A stretch of 64,000 nt of DNA. It comes from Nematostella vectensis. Taxonomy: Eukaryota > Cnidaria > Anthozoa > Actiniaria > Edwardsiidae. Within the stretch, counting starts at the first letter, position 1; each line of letters starts with the position of its first letter. The stretch lies in assembly GCF_932526225.1 (NCBI RefSeq), contig NC_064042.1, positions 4,323,001 through 4,387,000 on the forward strand, given 5' to 3'. The notes under the pieces are model-generated. The model searched no databases. It was not told the origin of the DNA and worked only from the letters and a program-made list of their open reading frames with translations. The position numbers were made by a program, and so were the translations under genes. This document shows positions 34,706 to 44,151 of the stretch, in pieces.

Positions 34706-37392
34706 CGCTTGAATCCCGGTGAATTTTAATCCATCCTACAACTAAAACAGCTCAATTTTATTTCTTAAGGAGATAATAATACAGGGAATGTTTTATTTTG
34801 AAAAATTATGAATTATGAGTTTTCAATTTTCAAAGCAGAAACAAATTGCCGTCAAGTCGGATCTACTCACTTTAAGTTCCAGAGAAGATCCATGCCTACC
34901 CTATGAGGGACCTCGCACCTGCACTTACAAAGTTTCCATCATTGAAACTTGCCGAAACATAATACTTGTATAATAAGTACCACTTAAAAACCCTCCGCGC
35001 AGAATGCCCAATGCCCTTCCTGAGGGAGGGAGACATTTACGAAATTGACATGGTATACATTAAAATATTGCATCGGAAGTCACTAGAGCCTATTTGCTTC
35101 TTTGTAAATGCGCGAGAGTTAGCCTGATACCTCAAATTTCTTGATTTGGTTGATGCTGCAAAAGAAAAGTATGAGTATGGCTTTAGCTTGGCATGCTTTA
35201 ATAGATTTTGGAATCATGATTGTTATACGGCCTTGCTTGGTATCGGGACCTTACCGTCTTATCCGTGTTCTTGTTTGTGAGGCTGACGTTGTTGTTGCTG
35301 TTATTGACGTCGGCGTTGTGTTGTTGATGATGATGTTAGTAGTGACTGTTTTGTTCATCAATGACATTGTTGTCAGAAATTCTTGTTTCAAAATCTACCA
35401 AGAATCAAAGTGTCTAATAAACGTTATTTCTTAGAAAAAGCCGAAAAAGAAGCCAGGAGAACTATTGTACGCGGATCTCAGCGACTTCACTGATGGTCCA
35501 AAGCCTAAGGGCGACGGGACTCTCGAGTTTGCGTCAGGCGAAGGCGTGAAAAGACCCGAGGCGTACCGAGAGACCGATTACGCTGAGATCTCTCATGTGC
35601 TGAGAGGAAAAACGGAAGACACACAGCCTACTGCCATGTGTTGTGAGTGTTACTCGAAATTCCTTGTTTCCACTCGCCATGGATCGGGGGAGGAGAGGGG
35701 AGGGGGTGGGTGCGCTATAATGCCAGAGGTGTAAAATTTAGGGATTCTTTGTTTAAAGAAAGCCGTTTTTAGGGGGGAGGGGGGGCTGGGTTTGGCATGG
35801 TGGCGGGATGTGACGCATGCGCCAACCACTAACAACTCGTCTGCTTTTTTCTCATCGCTATATAATGAATCTCTTATAGCTCAATGGGTTTAAATGTCTT
35901 TTTTTTGTCCACGAAGCCTTTTCCAAGGTAAAACAAGATGATTGTTTCATCTTCACTTGAATTTCTTGTGATGAATTAAGGTCCATGGATAATACACCAA
36001 TTTCAAAATAAGTTGTCAGTGCAAATGGCAAATGCCAATTATCAAATGGCAGTTGTGCTATCATAAAATACCATGGAACTCGTCAAATTTCTACCCGAAT
36101 CTAGGAAAATTTAAATATTTTTTTCAATAATATTACTTATTATCTTTATTCTTACACATAATTATACTCATAAGCAGTGATTGGTCTTAGAACTGCAATT
36201 GCCATTCGCCAATTACACTGACAACGTTTCATTGTGTATACGATAGGTGTATACGAAGGCTAATCTTAAACAGTTAAATGACTTCTCTTTTTTCCTCCCA
36301 TAGTCCCTCCCGGACCCCCAACGTTTGCTCTAAAGAATTGCGACGTCAAAGAGACGTCTGTCCGTCTTCGCTGGACCCCACCCCTGAGCGACAATGGCAG
36401 CCCTATCCTCGATTACAAGGTGGAAGTCAGCTCCGTCTTCGCGGCGGAGGGTATCTCAAGTACCTCGATCCTAATTCCCGAACTTGAACCGAACACCAAG
36501 TACTTGGCCCGGGTTGCTGCGCGGAACGCCGCTGGCCTGGGTACCGCGGCAGAACAGTCTTTTACAACTAGGGGGAAAGGTATGTAAGTACTGGAACTTG
36601 ACGGATTGTTTTGGATCCGCTAGTTTGCGTCCTTTGAGATTGGAGTTAGAAACAGGCCGAGCCTTCACGACACTCATAGAGCTCTAAGGCCCCGTCCACA
36701 CATATCCGGAAATTTGTGAAAACGCAATTTTTTTATGAATCCGGCTCTCGCCCATACACGTATCCAGCGCAATTTCCGGCCGTATCCGAAAATTTTTTTT
36801 AAACGCTCCCCAGAGTGGATTTTTTTTTATCCGATACGAATACGTATACATGTGGAGGGTCGTATCCGGAAAATTTTGTTTGCTTACGTTATTCTTTTGG
36901 ATACGGCCGGAAATTACGCTGGATACGCGTGGACAAGAGCCGGATTCGTAAAAAAAAGTGCGTTTTCTTAAATTTCCGGATATTTGTGGACGGCTGAAAA
37001 CGATTCGAATACGCTGCGTGTGGACGCATCCGCAAAAAATATTTTTTGAAAAAAATTCCGGATACGTGTGGACATAGCCTAAGTTCCAGGAAAAGGGAGT
37101 TCTAGAAGGTACAGGGATATTTGAATGACGAGGGGGGGGGGGGGGGGGGGGTGACTTCGTGGGTATAGTTCTCTCTTCTCTTTTTAGTTCTCTTATATCG
37201 CGTCATCGTAAATATGGTAATTGGTAAAAAGAGGTATATGAATTCATAGTCGTCTGTTTATAAACTAGTCTGTTTTTAATCTGGGAGAATTTAATGAACA
37301 AAAGTTACTTTCACTCTCAGGCGTTGAACCAGGACAAGGAAACGCGGCATTTCAAAATGAGGCATACGAGCCTGATCAAGCCCCGAATGACA
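20321..37392 (+). CDS. Gene B: multi-Ig, SEA-like, ITIM-tailed receptor with a C-terminal FN3 domain (3' end open)
   Basis: Exons: 20321-20369, 20548-20937, 24519-24773, 24955-25473, 26266-26538, 27247-27504, 27642-28160, 29379-29630, 29795-30055, 30585-30818, 31090-31190, 31267-31319, 31943-32085, 32366-32563, 32970-32994, 33277-33313, 33922-34053, 34385-34528, 35435-35642, 36304-36579, 37321-37392. All phases match, giving about 1466 codons. Domain order: signal peptide, V-like, Ig a-b-c-d, a second Ig a-b-c-d, another Ig, a beta module, SEA-like module, Thr/Pro stalk, one membrane span, tyrosine-rich tail, FN3, short tyrosine-containing exon. The last exon ends in phase 1 with a good donor, so at least one more exon follows; I could not place it between 37.4 and 43 kb. 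Likely a type I inhibitory-type immune receptor. That role is inferred from its ITIM-like motifs; ligands are unknown. Confidence 0.82.
20548..20937 (+). CDS. Gene B V-like Ig exon
   Basis: 390-nt exon, phase 1 to 1, twin of 5922-6311. Only three bases differ between the two. They change SSPL to SSPV and ITGN to ITGQ relative to gene A. Several N-x-T/S sites are present. The canonical B-strand cysteine is replaced by tryptophan (TMTWNV). Confidence 0.82.
21238..22030. mobile_element. 793-bp foldback element
   Basis: GCCACAGGTAGCCCAAG at the left end and its reverse complement at the right end, with inverted similarity over most of both halves. It starts at the outer end of the right duplication arm. 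Confidence 0.72.
22052..22230. repeat. Imperfect palindrome
   Basis: About 42-bp arms centred on GCATCTGTCCTCTAATAGAT and its inverse, about 90 bp apart. Probably a short MITE in the gene B intron. Confidence 0.55.
23000..23160. mobile_element. Small MITE (aggcgtagccag type)
   Basis: Begins aggcgtagccagtgggg and ends with inverted cctggctacccc. Similar elements are at 38205-38325 and 41660-41815. Confidence 0.5.
24519..25473 (+). CDS. Gene B Ig domains 1-3 (types a, b, c)
   Basis: Exon 24519-24773 encodes an I-set-like domain ([27 protein letters not shown]). Exon 24955-25473 (519 nt) encodes two domains without an intron between them: one with ISFNCTADG and HVFTCVPTNEIGEG, the other with VTLTCDGTGPVPLQISW and GNYTCNLSSSCG. 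All boundaries are phase 1. Many N-glycosylation sites. Confidence 0.85.
26266..26538 (+). CDS. Gene B Ig domain 4 (type d)
   Basis: 273-nt exon, phase 1 to 1, with IILLNCYAEGKP and NNFSCVPNNTIGKG. It closes the first a-b-c-d block. Confidence 0.82.
27247..28160 (+). CDS. Gene B Ig domains 5-7 (second a, b, c block)
   Basis: Exons 27247-27504 and 27642-28160. They repeat the block at 24519-25473 with high identity; the b-c exon has the same 519-nt length and long identical stretches. This shows an internal tandem duplication. Confidence 0.85.
29048..29367. mobile_element. 320-bp MITE abutting the gene B Ig8 exon
   Basis: About 48-bp terminal inverted repeats beginning GGCCAAGTTACACGAGGC, with one mismatch, plus an internal inverted copy of the tip. 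Ends 11 bases before the exon at 29379. Confidence 0.78.
29379..29630 (+). CDS. Gene B Ig domain 8 (type d)
   Basis: 252-nt exon, phase 1 to 1, with [12 protein letters not shown] and HTFACIPNNTAGSG. Its 3' splice site (AG at 29377-29378) lies about 10 bases from the end of a 320-bp inverted-repeat element, so the branch point and pyrimidine tract must lie inside that element. Confidence 0.8.
29795..30055 (+). CDS. Gene B Ig domain 9
   Basis: 261-nt exon, phase 1 to 1, preceded by a long T-rich tract. I-set-like: KELMCNASGSPSPAVTWYK and GSYRCMATNAAPC. Confidence 0.82.
30585..30818 (+). CDS. Gene B membrane-proximal beta module
   Basis: 234-nt exon, phase 1 to 1. It contains VVCSPFNITV, SINCTWG and TTNVTCSRGNNKRIYTVG. 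Probably a diverged Ig- or FN3-like sandwich, but I cannot assign a family. The end of this exon resembles the first recognisable gene C exon (ending RHTFTVG). Confidence 0.72.
31090..32085 (+). CDS. Gene B SEA-like module (three exons)
   Basis: Exons 31090-31190 (101 nt), 31267-31319 (53 nt) and 31943-32085 (143 nt), phases 1-0-2-1. The segment NGSIRFANMSF followed by YGYRRGSVIVDMAI and a helix-rich part (DPFALLKDAFVAAGATYGL) resembles SEA domains, which often sit just outside the membrane and can self-cleave. Gene C has the same last exon length (143 nt) and a matching GSLIVYVTL segment. I do not see a clear GSVVV-type cleavage site, so autoproteolysis is uncertain. Confidence 0.68.
32366..32563 (+). 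CDS. Gene B stalk and transmembrane exon
   Basis: 198-nt exon, phase 1 to 1. A Ser/Thr/Pro-rich stalk is followed by one strongly hydrophobic span (VVIALIVVGVIVFLLIICGL) and a lysine-rich stop-transfer (KKKKKKR). This fixes type I topology. Confidence 0.88.
32970..35642 (+). CDS. Gene B cytoplasmic tail with repeated ITIM-like tyrosines
   Basis: Exons 32970-32994, 33277-33313, 33922-34053, 34385-34528 and 35435-35642. Tyrosine motifs in order: SPYAEV (formed across the 33313/33922 junction), SPYSEV, DAYPQV, VTYAQV, PMYAQV, LLYADL, TDYAEI. Four fit the [SIVL]-x-Y-x-x-[ILV] ITIM rule strictly (SPYAEV, SPYSEV, VTYAQV, LLYADL); the others are YxxV or YxxI near-matches. The first two exons are the 25-nt and 37-nt micro-exons shared in phase with genes C and D. 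The tail predicts recruitment of SH2-domain phosphatases, by analogy with ITIM receptors. Confidence 0.82.
33315..33895 (+). repeat. 23-24-bp minisatellite in gene B intron
   Basis: About 20 units of the type gttagccactgcgtgacctg. It begins close after the donor of exon 33277-33313. Confidence 0.85.
36304..36579 (+). CDS. Gene B FN3 exon on the cytoplasmic side
   Basis: 276-nt exon, phase 1 to 1, with clear FN3 hallmarks: PPGPPTFAL, VRLRWTPPLSDNGSPILDY, LEPNTKYLARVAARNAAG. It joins in frame to the tail exon ending at 35642, which places the FN3 after the membrane span and ITIM motifs. Gene C has its FN3 between the SEA-like module and the membrane span. The odd position could be real or an alternative-transcript exon. 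Confidence 0.75.
36688..37081. mobile_element. MITE in the intron after the gene B FN3 exon
   Basis: Ends CCCCGTCCACACATATCCGG and its approximate reverse complement (ccggatacgtgtggacatag). The interior repeats variants of the same motif. Confidence 0.62.
37321..37392 (+). CDS. Gene B last recognised exon
   Basis: 72-nt exon, phase 1 to 1, containing GNAAFQNEAYEPDQAPND. It has one tyrosine but no ITIM. Acceptor cactctcag and donor gtaagt are both good. The true last exon is not identified. Confidence 0.65.
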
Positions 37393-38204
37393 GTAAGTTC
37401 ACCATCGAGGCCCAACAGTCATATCTATGCTGATACGCGGTGACTGAGTAAGAAAATACCCCTCGGAAACCATATGTGCTGATACTTGGTGACTGAGTAA
37501 CAATAAAAAACCATACGTGGTAACCGAGACAAACATAACTAACAGCACACATATCTATGCTGATACAGGATAGCTGATTTAAACATATCTATCAGCAAAC
37601 ATTTTCATTCAGTAAAAAAAGGATAACAAACATATCTATGATAAAGAATTAGAGAGATGCGGTATACAAATTCTCTCAGAGAGGATACCAATAGTACCGA
37701 ATGGTAATGTTACAAACGAACTCTGTGGTAATAGCAGATCAGGAATGGTCTAGAAGGAGTTAGGGTCATGACTCATAATGATCTCTAGCAAACTAGAGTC
37801 ACGCAAAGAGAGTCACGAGAGAACGACAGAGACGGTGAATGAAAAAGTGGACTGAATGGAAGGCCACGAATATTATAAGAAAAGGAGACAGCTTTACTTA
37901 TCAGTGTCACTGAGTGACAAAATGTGTCAGACAAACCTTGATTCAAGGAGGTACAGCTGCCAGGCAGCTAAATTCATGATTCCGCTTGATATGCAAACGT
38001 CTGGGAACAGTCGCATTCCACTCAGTGATCAATTCCGCATTGCCTTTTAAGTCTTTAAAGAAGGGCTGACGTGAAACATACGACGTGGATACAGACTAGA
38101 GGTTCAGCCTGTTTAATCTCCCCCTCTTTATTACTGATACGTCATTTTCTAGCGAATTTTCTAGCTAATATTCTAAAAGTAAGTATTTATTGTTTACTTA
38201 GCAG

Positions 38205-38325
38205 GGCCGTAGCAGCCCCCCTGCCTTCGACAGTAATTTTGCAATATTTTTTAAAGGTAGTCGGAAATTGCTATCAGGGGCGTGGCTGTGCCCCCTTCTC
38301 GGTGCCTGTTACGGCCCTGCTTAGT
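38205..38325. mobile_element. Small MITE (gcagggccgtag type)
   Basis: Begins gcagggccgtagcag and ends with inverted ttacggccctgc. Confidence 0.5.
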
Positions 38326-39899
38326 TTATTTAGTTTATCGATTCGTCATCAATCGTAAATTACCCTTTGTGGGGATCGTATACAGGTACATGCAAGTTAA
38401 TGCTTTCCATGACCTTGTAAAAGATAATAATATAGTGCTGAATAGTCTCAAGCTATTTTCTCAACACAATATACATGGGAAGCCTGTGGTAAGAACTACA
38501 GGCTAGCCGTCATTGTTAATATTTTTTAATACAAATTTGAGAAGTATTTTTATAATGATTTTATGTAAGTAAAAGGTTAAATATTAGGTGATTAAAAATG
38601 TATTTTCAAGTTACCACGTTTTTTTAAAAAAGTATTGATAGTTACTGTTTAATGTGATGGTATATGATATATTTTATGCTGAATAAATGCTTGCCACAAA
38701 TAGTGTAAACTTAAACTCACTAACTGATAACGTTGCTAAATAACCGTTGGCGTATTTTGTCACATGGTAATAGTTATAGTTAATTCTAATTAAATTGACT
38801 AAGGAAATAATTATCTAAATTGATAAAATCTAGATAACCCCAAAAGATGAATAATATGATCTTCACATCACCCTATGAAACACACTCTATTTTAAGAACC
38901 CGAAATAATCGAGGTATACTTAAGGCTTGATGGCCGCCTAAAATGGTGTTTTCAAAGGTTTTTGTACTATCCAGGTGTTCAACAAAGTGTTGGATTTTTA
39001 ATAATTGCTCCTGTTTAGTTGATTCTGGCTTGTCAATCATACTGTCGTGACCAATGGTATCGTTTCTTAAAATACAGGTGGCAAAGCCACGGCATAAAGC
39101 TCTGTCAAGCGCTGCTTGGACAAGGTAGAATTGCCCAGCCAAAGCCTAGCTTCAGAATTTTTTCCCTCGATCTATGGTATATCTACCTGTCTCCCGATAA
39201 GCCAGTTAAACCAGTATGGCCAAACATCAGTCACAAACGTTTTTTTTTTTAACACATTGTTTTAAGTTATGACCAAATTCGTTAATTTTGTTTTCTTGAA
39301 ATCTTTTCAAGGTGCCTGCTAGTTACCAAGACCCCTAACAGGTGCAATTCTTTTATCTTTTTTATTTTTCACATCACACTAATCACGGCACTAATACAAG
39401 GCACTAATATAATCATAAAGCTAATCAACAGTCTGCCATGCCGATTTTATATTAATGAACAAGCGTGACCATTATAATGTTGTTAGGAAGAATGTGTTGT
39501 TCCAGGAATCAAAACCCTGACAGTAAAAAAAATCTTTCACGAGTTTCTTCTTTCTTTCGGTGTTTCGGATTTCCTGTAGTTGTTGATGTGACTTTCCCTA
39601 TCTCCTCCTACCTCACGCCCAACCACAGGAAAAGAACACGAGGAACTAGGTTGAGAAAAACTGTTTGAGGGTGCCACTAATAATAGGAAGAATAACACGT
39701 GGTTGTGTAATAGTTTTGAGGTCAGCAAACTAATAATATCACTAACATTGTAATTATAATTCCGTACATGAACTAACCTTTTATGAAAGCTCCATACCTC
39801 AATATGTACTAATATTAGTGTTTGATTTATAGTTAACTTCCTACCCCCACCCTCCGCTGATGGTCGCAGCACGTCTATGACGACAGTTAGTACTTAATA

Positions 39900-40530
39900 A
39901 CCCTCTACTAACCGACGACAACCCGATCGCTACCCGAGTACCTCCCGATCACTACCCAAGTACTTCCCGAGCACGGTCCCAAACACCATTCACCAGCGGT
40001 TGCAGCATGTCTCTCTGGCGACAGCGAGTACGTTAATAATTCACCTCTACTAACCGAGAACAACCCGATCACTACCCGAGTACTTCCTGAGCACGGTCCC
40101 AAACACCATTCGTCAGCGGTTGCAGCATGTCTCTGGCGACAGCGAGTACGTTAATAATTCACCTCTACTAACCGAGAACAACCCGATCACTACCCGAGTA
40201 CTTTCCGAGCACCGTCCCGATTACCATTCCAAGGCGGTTGCAGCATGTCTCTGGCGACAAGTGTACTTTAATGATACACTCCTACTAACCGACAACAGCC
40301 CGATTACTTTCCGAGCACCGTCCCGAATTACCATTCCAAGGCGGTTGCAGCATGTCTCTGGCGACAAGAGTACTTTAATGATACACTTCTACTAACCGAC
40401 AACAACCCGATTACTTTCCGAGCACCGTCCCGAATTACCATTCCAAGGAGGTTGCAGCATGTCTCTGTCGACTGCGAGCCTTTATTCTCTACTAACCGAC
40501 AGCATTCCAACCACTCCCCGAGCAACGCGC
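39900..40530. repeat. 105-140-bp tandem repeat
   Basis: About five or six units containing ctactaaccgacaacaaccc and gcggttgcagcatgtctctg. Located between gene B and the CALHM-like gene. No function seen. Confidence 0.75.
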
Positions 40531-41659
40531 AAGATAGAGGCGGATATAACCAGCATATGTTAGCATGATGAGTTTTTTTTTTTTTTTTATAACCAGAATC
40601 ACAGCACCTAAAGAGCGGACCGTCCATTGTTCAAAATTTTCAAATAACACCCCAAAGAAAGTCTCATTTTATCTGATTAGGGCGCTGTGCTTGTGTAAAA
40701 AGAGCACTGAGCAACGACTTTTTAAAATCCGGACACTCGTCAAAATAAGCAAAATTCCACAATTATCTTTGTCCAGTTTCGAAATCAACTGTGTACTGCT
40801 GGGCAATTGTCTGATTGGCTCATTGGCACATGTTAGCCTTGCAAATCGACTACTATGAGTAACTGCCTGGGTGGTCTTGCAGAATTTACAAGATTGTGCA
40901 TTGTTCTACGTTGTTGGATTTCCGCTAATGCTTCTTATTTAGCAATTGTGCATTGTTCAATTTGTACGCTGAATTTGGAACTGGGTTTTACATACACAAG
41001 TATTAACCATAGCACATAACCAAGCTAGTGTGATGATAATCATTCAAAATTTAAGACACTTGTGAATGCCATTTTTAGAATTCAGTCATAAAATGACGTT
41101 TTTAGTGGCTCAGCATTGTCCAGGTAAAGTTTTCGTTATCAAATAACGTAGAAGTTGCCAAAAGTGTCATATATCATATAATCATATATCACTTAGCAGT
41201 TTTTTATAGCATAAAAAGTCATGTTACTTAAAATCGCGGAGATTTGAAAAATAACTTTTTAAGAAAAAAAAATATGTTATTATAACCCACACGTTTGCCA
41301 AGTTAAAATAGTTTATATACATTTTTGGTAAGAACTTTGACCATCATGGCAAGATGAAACTATAGGAGCCAATGGGGTCTTCCCTAAACGGTTCAATGGC
41401 AAACAATAAATATAAACATTTTTATTAAAATATATAAATATTATACTTGTATTTCCGAGCAGTAGAACACAATTGCATAGAACGTATGGTATTCACCTAA
41501 TTAAAAACGCTGTCAGTGGAAATGGTGATTAACAAATGACATTTTAACGGACCGAAACGAACCATGAATTTCAATATTTTTTAGCCAAATGCAAAACCAT
41601 AATGTCTGAATTGTACGATTATCCATTAAAGGTAATTAATATGCGGTTTTGGCATTAGT

Positions 41660-41815
41660 TTCAGCGGCGTAGCCAGGATTTTTAACAGGAGGGACCCAAA
41701 GGGGACTTTCAATGCATTTTCTTCTGTATTTAAGATAATGTCTAATACATTTACTGAATTTTTGGCTGCTTAAAGGGGGGGGGGGGGTTGGCCACCCCCT
41801 TGGCCACGCCCCTGA
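41660..41815. mobile_element. Small MITE (gcgtagccagg type)
   Basis: Begins cggcgtagccagg and ends ccttggccacgcccctga. Contains a G run. Confidence 0.5.
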
Positions 41816-43023
41816 TTTTATATCACCTTAAACGATTAGTGCCCAATGGTAATTAGCTTTGTTGAAATTGCCCATAGCATTTGCCCTTCGTCGTTTCCAA
41901 TGACAACGTTTCAAAGAATGCAAATAAATTCAAGCTAAGAGAAAAAGTTTGCTGTGTGTGTGTGTTTTTGGGGGAATGTGCATGGCCCGTTTTGAATAGG
42001 GTAACACTGACAGTGCTGAAAAACGCAAGACTAGTTCCAGTACCGCGCGGTTAAACTAGCCTTTTTGTTTTGAAATGGTGGCGTTTTACCGGCGAACTGT
42101 CACATTTCGAAGAATGCTAAGAAAACTAAACCAAACCTAAGGCTATAGTTTTCTTTACGACTCCCTCATTATCAAACAAACATGTCATCCTTTGTACAGT
42201 GTGGTTTTAATGCTGTACAGTTTGTCAAAACAACGACTGAAGTAATCCTTTCGTACTTTTACTCGAACGAGTCAACACTGAGATTTTGTTTTCGCCAGAA
42301 CAAGCGCATGCGCATACGCTATTCAGCACTGGCGGTAGCACTATAGTCCATGTCGTGGAGCACGTCACTATGTTGTGTAGTGTTCAGGAACTTGCCCAGA
42401 AGGTATAAAAAGACACAGTAAGTGGTTATCTGGGTTCCGCTGTATTGCTGTAAAGAAAAATTGTAACAAAAAAATGCACAAATTCACCCCACTTGGTGCG
42501 ACGGACAACTTTATTTCAACCAAAATGGGAGCAATTCAGGGACAACACGAAATTACAATTAATATAAATTGTCATATTGATACAGAGTAGCAATTGTATC
42601 AAATTTTACCAGTTTACGTTTTACAAAATCCTCGCAAACAATGACACATATTCTATTTCATTTCGTTCTCTTATACATTTCGTGTCCTTTTATAAACGCT
42701 CAGAGCTCGCTCACACATCTTTCGACAAACCTCGCGTTAAAAAATAGCCTGATCTTAAAATGTCTAGTCGCTAAACGGATGATCGCCCGGCTACCCTATA
42801 CCCTGTAGGCGTGTGATTATTTTGACCTCAAGCGGCCATATAGCGAACTCGAATTCCGAATCGACTTCAAACCCGCTGGATAACCAAAAAAACCGCCTTT
42901 AACCAGCTTATTCTGTTACCCTTATTTGGTTTGCAAGCTTTACAAGGTTCTACCTAACCCTAATTGATCTGGCTAAAGGTGTCTTATATAGAACCTTCTT
43001 TTGTAATCTTTTGTAATGTGATG

Positions 43024-43029
43024 TTTATT
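43024..43029 (-). terminator. Candidate poly(A) signal of the CALHM-like gene
   Basis: Reads AATAAA on the minus strand, about 140 bp after the stop codon at 43170. Confidence 0.4.
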
Positions 43030-43169
43030 TTATTCAACCTGTACAGTACATATGGAGTAAATAACTACAGTACTTACGCTGCCTGTGTTAGATTCACTAG
43101 CTTTCAGATTTCCAAGTTCCAAACTGTCAAAGGTTGTGGCTGACTGCCCACCTTATTGTTAGCGCAGCT

Positions 43170-44084
43170 TTATAGAAAGATAACATTAAGTGTCTGGTGG
43201 CCCTTAGTACTGTCCTCACCAATTCCTTGCGGTAACATCTGATGCCTATAAGGTTTGCTGAGATCCCCTGCGATACGCGGATAATTCCACTGTAGTTTTT
43301 CTCGCACCATCTCCAACTGTCTGTACTCGTTAGATGTGAGAGTTTTTGCGTTCTCAAACTCATCATGAACGTTACTCTTGCCTGCCATGTCCGCGCGTTG
43401 CTCCAACAAAACCTTGAATTCCCCTGCCGCAGTCTCTGCCTCTAGCTTATCATAATGATCGAGTTCCGGCAGACTTCCCTCCGCTCGCATACACCAGCAC
43501 CTCCGAATACACACAACAATAAACGCCAACATCACAATTGAGTCGAATAGGATCCATGCCAGCATTTCGGAATCCGCCTTTGCCTTACTGAATGTCTCAT
43601 CAACATTCGCCTTGACTTGCGCCACCGTGCTCCCATTCAGTGCGCGCAGAGCCCTATCTAAAGCAAGTTTCTTTGGGCCGAGTTTGAGGCAGATGTAGTA
43701 GTTGGAGCGCATTAGTGCAACAACGATCCAGACTCCAGGCGGGAGGAGCGCTTGAAAGAGAATCTTGACCAGATTTTTCGTCACCCATCGCTTACTGAAA
43801 TGCGCTCCCCAACAACCCGTAACAACTTCCCAGAAAGTGGGGAACAGCAGAAGAGTTAAGCTGAATAGGCAGATAGCGGGGCCGAACAGAAACAGGCTCC
43901 CGTACATGAAATAGCGCGAGGGAGGGCACTCGAAGACATCCTTTTCGAAAATCCTTTCAATTCCGAACACCAAAACCAGTACCAATACCTGCTTGAGCGT
44001 AATTTTCGAACTCTTAGGAACGATTGCGCTTGGATTCAATGCGCTTAGATTCGAGAGAGAAGGAAGAAATTTCACGAAAGACAT
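43170..44084 (-). CDS. CALHM-like channel (intronless)
   Basis: 304 codons in one exon. CALHM proteins form large-pore, voltage- and calcium-gated channels that release ATP. The sequence shows four hydrophobic segments at about residues 29-45, 57-82, 106-125 and 173-193, with extracellular-type cysteines at 53 (FECPP) and 132 (YYICLKLG) and a polar C-terminal half (LEQRADMAGK, YRQLEMVREKLQW). CALHM1-type proteins normally have a CxC pair in the first loop; here only the first cysteine is present. A TATATAAAG element lies about 60 bp upstream. It is convergent with gene B, and gene D lies upstream on the same strand. A paralogue starts at 63857. Confidence 0.85.
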   Translation of the reverse strand: MSFVKFLPSLSNLSALNPSAIVPKSSKITLKQVLVLVLVFGIERIFEKDVFECPPSRYFMYGSLFLFGPAICLFSLTLLLFPTFWEVVTGCWGAHFSKRWVTKNLVKILFQALLPPGVWIVVALMRSNYYICLKLGPKKLALDRALRALNGSTVAQVKANVDETFSKAKADSEMLAWILFDSIVMLAFIVVCIRRCWCMRAEGSLPELDHYDKLEAETAAGEFKVLLEQRADMAGKSNVHDEFENAKTLTSNEYRQLEMVREKLQWNYPRIAGDLSKPYRHQMLPQGIGEDSTKGHQTLNVIFL

Positions 44085-44142
44085 GACTATAGCGCGCTTC
44101 AGGATTTTCTAATACTGATATAGTATGGTCAAATAACGGTCC

Positions 44143-44151
44143 TTTATATAC
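44143..44151 (-). promoter_or_regulatory. TATA box of the CALHM-like gene at 43-44 kb
   Basis: On the minus strand it reads TATATAAAG, about 60 bp before the ATG at 44084. It parallels the TATA element of the paralogue at 63778. Confidence 0.5.

Larger units (their letters stand above)
37393..43169. other. Gene B 3' region and intergenic space
   Basis: The missing last exon(s) of gene B should lie here. A possible very short end (acceptor cag at 39077, adding about six residues then TAA) is too weak to call. A diverged 37.4-37.6 kb repeat (tatctatgctgatac) and a G run near 37130-37151 are present. Confidence 0.4.

Noticed and set aside
37856-38050. Candidate last exon of gene B (EYYKKRRQLYLS...)
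   Set aside because: No acceptor in the required phase directly upstream and no resemblance to the other tails.
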